Positions 57,395 through 64,000 of a stretch of 64,000 nucleotides of DNA are shown here, piece by piece. The stretch lies in the NCBI GenBank assembly GCA_026075535.2, contig AP026545.1, forward strand, positions 9,300,001 to 9,364,000. Reading direction: 5' to 3'. Each line of letters opens with the position of its first letter. Positions within the stretch are counted from its first letter, which is position 1. Below the pieces are notes generated by a model, which saw only the letters and a list, made by a program, of their open reading frames with translations, ran no database searches and had not been told where the DNA came from. A program made the translations under genes and the position numbers. This DNA comes from Tricholoma matsutake. Lineage: Eukaryota; Basidiomycota; Agaricomycetes; Agaricales; Tricholomataceae.

Positions 57395-58340
57395 GAACAC
57401 GGGCCCAAATGACAGCAATTGTTGTTTGGGCCATAGATAAGTTTTTTTATTTTTTATTTTTATTTTTATCAATCAACTAATTTTGATTTATTGCTTTTTA
57501 GGCTGTATACTACTGGGGATGACCTGCTGCAATGGAAAATGCACAACAGAAAAATGCGCAATGAAAAAATGCGCAACCCATGCCCACGCCCACCCGATCC
57601 CCTCCTCCCCATTCAAATGGGATGTGAGGCTGTCGACATGGGCTAGGTGGGTGCAGAGGGATGCCAGGAGACCCCAGAAGGGGGATACCTGCCTAGTAAG
57701 CACCCACCAACCCCCATACATGCGCCACGTCGCACTGACGCACCCAAACCCCTCCTCCCCCCCTCCCAAAAAAAACAAGACAGAAATCCAAACGGGAGAC
57801 AATGGCAACCAACAATGACAAGCCACCCACCTCCAGCCTCATGAGCAACTGCTTGTGGTGTGGAACATGGGTGGAATGACACCCAGGTGCAACAACAATG
57901 ACACACCACCCACCCCCAGCCTCACAAGCAACTGCTCGTGGGGTGGATCGTGGGTGGAATGACAACGACGACAAGCCACCTACCCCCAGCCTCATGACCA
58001 ACTGCTCATGGGGTGGATCATTGGTGGAAGGACAGACAACAGCAGGGTCGTGTCCCCTCCCCCTCCCCTGCACTTCATGTGGGGAGGGATTTTTTTTGTA
58101 CTTTTAATTATTTATTAGTATTGTGCCCCCCCTCCCCTGTTTTGCCTGGGGGAGGGATTTTTTTCATCATTTTTACCTCCCGCCTCACATTTGGCGCGAG
58201 GGGTTAGCTTTTTATGTATATAAATAAAACTCCCTCTCGCATCTTGTGAGAGGGAGGATTTTTTGTTTATGTATATAATCACAATCATGCCCACTCCCTC
58301 GCATTCAATGTGAGGGATGTGGTTAATTAAAAAATTTTGA
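57395..58340 (-). repeat. Hairpin minisatellite family, copy 4 (inverted)
   Basis: Read on the minus strand it ends like copies 1 and 2 (TTAGTTGATTGATAAAAA, GGCCCAAACAACAATTGC, GTCATTTGGGCCCG). Contains three GAGCAACTGCTYGTGGGGTGG palindromic units (57840-58020) and four hairpins of the C-run/CTCRCATT.../GAG/G-run type between 58070 and 58320, for example CTCCCTCTCGCATCTTGTGAG and AGGGAGG. Frames on either strand here are repeat-derived. Confidence 0.7.
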
Positions 58341-58402
58341 TCTTAACTACTTTGAAAAAAATTAGAGTGTCATGAATAAACATTATATTACTAACTAATA
58401 AT

Positions 58403-58493
58403 TCTCCTGTAGCTCAACTGGTTAAGCACACATGTTTGGTTTGTCATGTGATCACTCTAATCAAGATGTCTTGAGTTCAATTCTTACTCTGCA
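58403..58493 (+). other. tRNA-like sequence, second copy
   Basis: CTCCTGTAGCTCAACTGGTTAAGCA contains an A box (TAGCTCAACTGG) and, 55 nt later, TTGAGTTCAATTCTTACTC contains a B box. It lies in the opposite orientation to the copy at 57068-57140, on the other side of the minisatellite. Too long between the boxes for a normal tRNA; a SINE head or intron-containing tRNA relic is possible. Confidence 0.45.
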
Positions 58494-58751
58494 CAAATAT
58501 ATTTTGTAGGCACTTTGACAACTTAAGACTTGAAATTTGACTATCCATTAGGGTATATACTCTAAGTTGAGCATCTGGAGTAACCAGAATCTGGTCAGAA
58601 TAACCGGAATCCAGTGGAATCCAGTGGAATCCAATGGAATCTGCTGGAATCCAGTCAGAATAACCAGAATCCACTGGAATCCAATGGAATCCACTGGACT
58701 CTGGTGAGTCCAATTGGAATAGGTGGAGGAGTGTAAATTACTGATGCCATT

Positions 58752-58853
58752 CAACAACTCTCCCAATTTCTTGATTGCTACTCATTTGAACACTGGAAGG
58801 TAGCCATAAGACTGGTATGATATCTCAAGGGTACCAGAGACATTCAGCTATAC
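58752..58853 (+). pseudogene. Copia RT, last fragment
   Basis: QQLSQFLDCYSFEHWKVAIR, LV, TGA (expected Arg), YLKGTRDIQLY, then the AGCTATAC target site (58846-58853) of hAT-B. Only about 34 codons lie between the two hAT insertions. Confidence 0.88.
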
Positions 58854-59371
58854 TAGGACTACCATGGATGGCCATCATCCGGGTGACCATCCATGGATAT
58901 GATATATGGATGGATGGATATGGATATGGATATTGCATGGGTGATATCCATGGATGAATGGATGGTTACTATTAAATTTAAATAAATGAGTAATTCCGAG
59001 TTCTCAATTTATTGAGACGAGGTATTGTCGATTGAGCTGGCTGGATGTCTCATCTGATCTATTAGTGTGGTAATTGCTGAAGTGGCCTATTTTGATTCTC
59101 ATGCATTTCAGATCTTGCCAGGCCCCTTTAGTAACCCCCCTCCCCTTTTTCACCTGTGAACATCAATCGAAATGGAATGGCCAGAAGTGGGGCCCTGATT
59201 CTACAAAAACCAAGCCAACACCAGCTGGCCACTGCAATAGTGGCTGTGTATGCTCTAAGCGGGTAAAGCCCCCAGCCCCCTACAGAACTCAGAATTGCCA
59301 TGCAACACAATGGCCCTCTAGCACAAGTATAGTCTTGGTAAAGAATGACAGTACTTTACTGTCCCCCATGT

Positions 59372-59575
59372 AATCCGCACAGACTCCGCATGGACTCCTA
59401 GCTGTCCATGGACTCTGAGCAGAATCCTACCAGAGTCTGAGCAGAGTCCTAGCTGTCTGCATGGAGTCTGCGGACAGTCCTCAGACTCTGCCCAGAGTCC
59501 TAGTAAAATTTTTTTCAGAGTTGTAAAGACAAAAGTCGGATCAAAATCCGAGCAGAGTCCGAGCAAAGCCCTAGC
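59372..59575. repeat. Short-motif repeat GAGTCC/GGACTCTG
   Basis: About ten imperfect copies of GACTCYGCAT / CAGAGTCCTAG / GAGCAGAGTCC in both orientations. It resembles subterminal repeats of a hAT or CACTA element, but no clean ends or target duplication were found. Confidence 0.45.
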
Positions 59576-59614
59576 TTGCAGGTGACTTAGTGATTAAATT
59601 CAGTTCACAGTCCC

Positions 59615-60290
59615 TCACATAGTGATGTTATAACCGGATTTTCATGCTGAGTTTGAAAATGACATCTGTATGATGTGACCTTTATATAGAACATAGTGAT
59701 GTTATATACCATTCTGACCGGATTTTTATGCTGAGTTTGAAAATGATATCCATCTGATCATGTGACCTACCATATAGAACATAGTGATGTTATATACCAT
59801 TCTGACTGCAATTTTCAGCCAAGTTTGAAAATCACTCTTGTGTAGTCATGTGACCTACCATATATGGAACATAGTGATGTTATATACCATTCTGACCACA
59901 ATTTTCAGCTGAGTTTGAAAATCACCCTTGGATAGTCATGTGACACTGTATATAAAACATAGTGATGGTACATACAGTTTTGACCAGATTTTTAAATCTG
60001 AGTTTCACATGCTTTTTCTTGACATTCTTGCACTCTCTTTGAATGATCAAGTAAAGCCATTAAGGCATCATCAAGATATACCTCTTGTATTTTTGTCATT
60101 CTCACACTTTTATTGAATAATCAAATCCAATTGGTGTGTGAAATATGGAATCATCAAGATATCCTGGCAGGATATTTAGTGTCATATTAGAGTATGTTGA
60201 AGGGAAACTTTTGAAAAGTGTTGTTATACACCATTCTGACCTGCTTTTCATGCCGAGTTTGAAAATGACTGTCATGTGACCTACTATCAA
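59615..60290 (+). repeat. Tandem array, about 75-90 bp units
   Basis: Five consecutive units start ACATAGTGATGTTAT (about 59617, 59692, 59780, 59868, 59957). Each contains CATTCTGACCGGATTTT, GCTGAGTTTGAAAATGA and CATGTGACCTACCATATA. A sixth, isolated partial unit lies at 60220-60290. Non-coding. Confidence 0.75.
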
Positions 60291-60306
60291 GGAGGTTGGA
60301 GGAATC

Positions 60307-60663
60307 ATGAAGCACTGGCATCAAACCATTGAGGAGCAACCTCGGTTAGCAAAGATGGGGCTTGATTTTTGCTCAGCACCAGGTAAGTGTAATAATTCTC
60401 ATTTTTGCTTCTACTCAGACACTCTTTTAGTATCATCAGTGGATGCTGAATGCACATTTGCAGTTGGAAGGTTTGAGATCAATCACCTTCAGCATAACAC
60501 CAGCCCACAGACCTTCAAGGCTCAAGTTGCAGTTGGATCTTGGGCCAAAACTCCACTCTATCCAGGACTTTCAGAAACCATTAAGATTTTTCAGAAGCAA
60601 ATGGGAAGTGAAGAGCAGGTGGGACCTCAGAAAGAAGTTGATGAGAGTTGGAAGATGAGGTAG
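60307..60663 (+). pseudogene. hAT transposase C-terminal (dimerisation) segment
   Basis: MKHWHQTIEEQPRLAKMGLD, FCSAP, then a GTAAGT...TTTTAG intron (60383-60430, 48 bp), then VSSVDAECTFAVGRFEINHL and NTSPQTFKAQVAVGSWAKTP. This is the SS-x-xxE-R-F-S-x-GR hAT dimerisation signature, with Cys for the usual Arg after VDAE (CpG-type change). Only the last two exons remain; the RNase-H-like catalytic part has been deleted. No stop occurs until the natural end at 60661-60663. Confidence 0.8.
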
Positions 60664-60841
60664 AAGAGACAGATGAGGAATCCAGGTTTTGGAGAACTTG
60701 AATTGTAATTGTACAAATTCCTATGGTATTTCAGATGGATTTCAAAGTAATATTTATTGGTGTAAAACCATTTCCTGATTAAAAGAAGCAGTCTTAAGTA
60801 CAACTTTACTCAGTATAATAGATAACATCATGTGTGCCAAC

Positions 60842-61223
60842 TAGTGTTGCCATGACTTCAAGTCGGACTTTTTGATTGCTGTATATCTCTGCAAGCACAT
60901 CATCGTAGGATGTAAACAAATTGACGCAGGGTACATATTTATTGCCACTATCAACAAATCCAAAAATTACATAAATTGGATTACTACATCTTGAGTTATT
61001 GACCGACTAAAATTCCAACTTTTTATATACAAAAAGTCAGAATTTTAGTTGGTCAATAACTCAAGATGTAGTGATCCAATTTATGTAATTTTTGGATTGG
61101 TCAATAGCAGCGATAAATATGTACCCTACATCAATTAGTTTATGTTCTACAATGATGTACTTACAGAGGTATACAGCAATCAAAAAGTCTGACTTGAAGA
61201 CATGGGCCCTCATGGCAACACTA
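60842..61223. mobile_element. Foldback (palindromic) hAT-type MITE, copy 2
   Basis: 382 bp, inverted arms of about 180 bp around an AT-rich centre near 61025. Ends TAGTGTTGCCATGACTTCAA and, inward from the right, TAGTGTTGCCATGAGGGCCC. TSD GTGCCAAC (60834-60841 and 61224-61231). Shares the TAGTGTTGCC terminus with 30933-31298 but the arms differ. Confidence 0.9.
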
Positions 61224-61440
61224 GTGCCAACTGCCAACAAAGCACTCCAGCAGGTAATTGACCTTGCTAAAACATTTTAATAGACCATGGTACATATATT
61301 AGAGCATTTGAGAGCATAAAAAATAGTAGTATTCATATGGATACCCATGGATGATCCACGGATCCACCCATATCCATGGACTTTAGTGGATATTCACCCG
61401 GATGGACCCGGGTCCAGCCACGGTAGTCCCTAAGCTATAC

Positions 61441-61926
61441 CTTGGAGGTGACCCTTCTGTTAACCTTCACGCCTTTAGTGACTCCGACTTGGCAAACTGC
61501 CTCGACACCCGCTGTAGTGTTGGGAGTTTTATATGCTCTCTAGGTTCTGGCACTATCTCCTGGACAGCAGGCAAACAGAAGGTCATTGCAACATCCTCAT
61601 GCAAAGCTGAATATATGGCTGCATTTGAAATGGCAAAGGAATGTATTTGGATCTGAACATTACTCAACGCTATAGGCTACTCTCAGACTTTGCCTACCAT
61701 AATATCTTGCAATAACTCTGTGACAAAGAGCCTCTCTGAAGACCCACTCCTTCACTCACGCGTTAAACATATCAATATCAAATACCATTTCCTCAGAGAC
61801 CGTGTACAGTCCAATGACCTATGGCTCACTTATGTTCACACTCGCGAAAATGTTGCCGACCTGTTCACTAAGGCCCTTGACATAAAACAGTTCTTGTATC
61901 TCCGGGAACATCTTGGCCTTCATTGA
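61441..61926 (+). pseudogene. Copia RNase H
   Basis: LGGDPSVNLHAFSDSDLANC, TRCSVGSFICSLGSGTISWT, GKQKVIATSSCKAEYMAAFE, one TGA near 61654 (expected R-TLLNAIGY), SCNNSVTKSLSEDPLLHSRV, KHINIKYHFLRDRVQSNDLW and DLFTKALDIKQFLYLREHLG: the standard Copia RNase H domain to its natural end at TGA 61924. The D-E-D residues of the fold (SDSD, AEY, NNS for DNQ-type) are partly altered. A purine tract GAGGAGGAG precedes the LTR. Confidence 0.9.
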
Positions 61927-61948
61927 TGAGATTCCATGCGAGGAGGAG

Positions 61949-62378
61949 TGTTGAGGTGCCGTTTATCACACCATAAGCGTACATGATCACATCTTTTGAT
62001 GTGTGTACTATTTTTAGCACATCCCTTTGATGCGCCGTCTCATAGACACCATAAGCGTACATGATCACATCTTTTGATGTGTGTACTATTTTTAGCACAT
62101 CCCTTTGATGCGCCGTCTCATAGACACCTTTGTGTCTCTTATCCCTTTTACTCTTTGTGTAGCTGAACTCACTTATATATAGGGTAGGTAGTTATCTGAA
62201 CAGCTCAGTCGCTTGTACAGAGACTGAGGTGAGTATTCTAGACATTACGATATCATGGACCAATACTTACTATACTTATAGCTATACTCTGATTATGCTA
62301 GGTACAGTTGTTGTATTCAGTTAGTCACTTGTACAGAGACTGAGCTATACTCTGATTATGCTAGGTTGAATTTCTACA
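61949..62378 (+). repeat. 3' LTR of Copia with internal 78-bp duplication
   Basis: 430 bp against 352 bp for the 5' LTR; the difference is exactly one tandem duplication, 61972-62049 repeated at 62050-62127. Followed by TTCCA. Confidence 0.93.
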
Positions 62379-64000
62379 TTCCACCCACTACATATAACTA
62401 AGTCTGGGACAACATTTATGACTGCTTTGTCACACCTCCCATATCATTCACTGAACATCACATGGCAGAATGGTTAAACATGCTGGGTGGGATGATTGGC
62501 GCTATCACTGGATTCAAATGTAAGTGATTGTGGAGAGCTGGCACCTGTGATAAACAACCCAATGGTGCAAGTATCAATCATAAACTAGATCTTGCAGATG
62601 ATGAGGACATAGCATTGGGAGGGGAGCAAAACAAGGATCACAATGTACATATCTAGTCTCTTACATATGGCACACCACAAAGGAGAATAAATGGGATTCA
62701 AAAAAAAAAACCAGATCCTGTTCTCATTGACAGATCATTTGTTGACAAACAACCCAATGGTACTGCTCATCCACACATATTACAGACTCACATTCATGCC
62801 TTCACTATAGTCAGCAGATCATACCCTCTCCCTAAATGAATAACTAGTACAATCAAGATGAACACTGTCTGCCAACATGATTGCCACTTTGTTCCTGCAC
62901 TTTCCTTCAATGGGAAAGGCCAATTTGCCATTACTCTCACTGACTGCCAAGGCCAACTTTGCCAAGGCCAACTCTTGACACCATCTATTTCTTTTCTCCA
63001 TGGCAAGGCCAATGCCTTTTGATTTATGAGGATCCTGGCATTTCTTATGTATGGACCTTGCCACAACACTGGACATGACACAATGATGGATCTTGACCTA
63101 GACAGTCATGTCAGGGCAATATCTGTAAATGGCCACTGGTACAAAGTGGTGTATCTCATATATGCTCTCCAGTCTATGATTGGGTGGGGAACAACAATAT
63201 GGCTAGTTATTCACAATGAGAAACATTACATGATGTACATCCTAAAAATTCTTGGATTCAAACCTCTTGTGTGGGGTCAGAAATCAAGTTCCTTGAAAAG
63301 TTGAAAGATGATCTGATACTCTGGGATTGCATTCCAAATATTGTGGAGGGAGAAGACATGTGCATTAGTGGTTTCATTGACTCTACTGGATGGTATCATA
63401 AATACATTGGGGGCACATATCCACTGTTGTCTTGTCATGACACCTATTGGAAATCAAATCACAAATTTTCAGTCAAGCCTTGAGTTCATCTATGTGATTA
63501 TTGATATTATTGAAGGTAAGCAATTGGATATCTTCTATGTTCCTATCTAACCTCATGAACATTAGTATTTGAACACTAACATGAATGTCACCAAGATATC
63601 AGCCCAAATAATCTGATGTTAATTCATCCTAATGACAAAAAAATCCCAGTATGGAGGGGCCTATTGATTGACTTTGATTATGCTGCTTTGGTTGAAGCTG
63701 TAGGCAAATGAGTCATTTTAGCTGGTTTTCAACCTGTTCATATCATTGGTATTCTGTTTTAATTTGATTGCTAATACTACATTGTCCAGGGTACACCACC
63801 TTTTATGGCTATTGATCTCATGCTTCATTGAGAGAACCCAGATGAGCCATTTCACTATGAGCTTTGGTATGATCTGGAATCTATTCTCTATGTCATCTTG
63901 TGGATCTGTACATCAATGGAAGGGCCTGGAATTGAATGTAGAGTTGTGGACCCCTGCTTTATGGACATGCCCCTACACACATGGTTTGACAAGGATGCTG
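62379..64000 (+). pseudogene. FunK1-type kinase, main part (runs off the window)
   Basis: Continues the gene split at 38650. Reads VTPPISFTEHHMAEWLNMLG-like text (62430-62500), HKLDLADDEDIALGGEQ, FVPALSFNGKGQFAITLTDC, RILAFLMYGPCHNTGHDTMM, VRAISVNGHWYKVVYLIYAL, DDLILWDCIPNIVEGEDMCI and SEFIYVIIDIIE. After a 50-bp intron (63516-63565) follow HQDISPNNLM (63589 on) and LLIDFDYAALVE (63661 on), then GTPPFMAIDLMLH, DLESILYVILWICTSMEGPG and MDMPLHTWFDKDA at the edge. This is the fungal FunK1 Ser/Thr kinase order. The catalytic HRD has become HQD. Several TGA/TAA codons and frameshifts show it is dead. Confidence 0.85.

Larger units (their letters stand above)
56796..58743. mobile_element. hAT-A: non-autonomous hAT-type element in Copia RT
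   Basis: TSD ATGCCATT (56788-56795 and 58744-58751). Ends GAGTACATTACACTCCTCCA and, inward from the right, CAGTAATTTACACTCCTCCA. Excision restores ISYAIQQLSQFLDCYSFEHW of the Copia RT. Subterminal GGAATYCAGT repeats (56820-56890 and 58570-58710). No transposase. Contains two tRNA-like sequences and one hairpin-minisatellite copy. Confidence 0.9.
58854..61432. mobile_element. hAT-B: deletion derivative of a hAT transposon
   Basis: TSD AGCTATAC (58846-58853 and 61433-61440). Ends TAGGACTACCATGG and, inward from the right, TAGGGACTACCGTGG. Dense subterminal ATCCATGGAT repeats at both ends (58860-58975 and 61335-61420). Keeps only the 3' part of a transposase gene (60307-60663). Excision restores DIQLYLGGDPSVNLHAFSD. 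Contains a foldback MITE. 58990-59370 shows nothing further I can name. Confidence 0.9.
38651..62378 (+). mobile_element. Ty1/Copia element, hugely expanded by nested insertions
   Basis: LTRs at 38651-39002 and 61949-62378, both TGTTGAGGTGCC...TTTCTACA, flanked by TTCCA (38646-38650 and 62379-62383). Plus-strand order gag, protease, integrase, RT, RNase H is of Copia type. Five foreign elements lie inside; without them the element is about 5.5-6 kb. Confidence 0.95.

Noticed and set aside
56800..58740. TA or TTA target site (mariner/Harbinger type) for hAT-A
   Set aside because: The wider ATGCCATT duplication is perfect and only its removal restores the RT reading.
59615..60000. Regular repeat spacing that might suggest a CRISPR array
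   Set aside because: Units are imperfect tandem copies without unique spacers, in a eukaryotic transposon.
1..64000. TGA read as an amino acid (alternative code or selenocysteine)
   Set aside because: Paired copies show CGA in one and TGA in the other at the same site, and frameshifts and TAA/TAG stops also occur; decay explains it better.

Overview
The window is a transposon graveyard from a basidiomycete fungus, most likely an Agaricomycete. The evidence is short (about 48-65 bp) GT-AG introns, a FunK1-type fungal protein kinase, a DUF6589-type protein, a Tnp2-type CACTA transposase and chromodomain Ty3/Gypsy elements. No intact host gene was found. Almost every open frame is a broken mobile-element gene, and the breaks are mostly TGA where the family expects arginine, as CGA to TGA decay at CpG would give.

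Layout. 1-8.2 kb: a decayed Helitron (Rep plus PIF1-like helicase, open at the left edge), three or four unidentified genes behind it, and a candidate Helitron 3' terminus at about 8.2 kb. 8.4-11.1 kb: the N-terminal half of a hAT-like transposase, broken by a non-autonomous hAT-type element. 11.7-18.8 kb: two related short LTR elements (LTRs of 208 and 176 bp, 4-bp target duplications) with only a gag-like, Pro/Thr-rich frame, separated by interspersed repeats. 19.2-27.1 kb: a minus-strand Ty3/Gypsy chromovirus (Gypsy-1, TSD GGGGG) inserted in a hairpin-rich minisatellite. It is itself interrupted by a hAT-type MITE (TSD TTCTTGCC) and by an unusual CpG-rich insert. 28.5-34.5 kb: a DUF6589 pseudogene converging on a RecQ-like helicase pseudogene. 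34.6-37.9 kb: a 5'-truncated Gypsy-2 copy inside a Cys/His-rich zinc-finger pseudogene.

38.3-64 kb is a nested stack that target duplications resolve. A FunK1 kinase gene is split by a Ty1/Copia element (38651-62378, TSD TTCCA). The Copia is split in turn by a CACTA element (41079-48553, TSD TCA), a second Gypsy (49063-55281, TSD GCTAT) and two hAT-type elements (56796-58743, TSD ATGCCATT; 58854-61432, TSD AGCTATAC). The last hAT carries a foldback MITE (60842-61223, TSD GTGCCAAC). Removing each insert with one TSD copy restores the reading of the host element at four of the five Copia junctions; the kinase join still needs a frameshift.

The most unusual signals are the gag-only LTR family, whose conserved hairpin before the 3' LTR shows a compensatory base change; a hairpin-forming minisatellite repeat family found in four places inside different elements; the CpG-rich insert in Gypsy-1; and the DUF6589/RecQ/zinc-finger neighbourhood. 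All identifications come from reading translations and motifs by eye; no database search was run.
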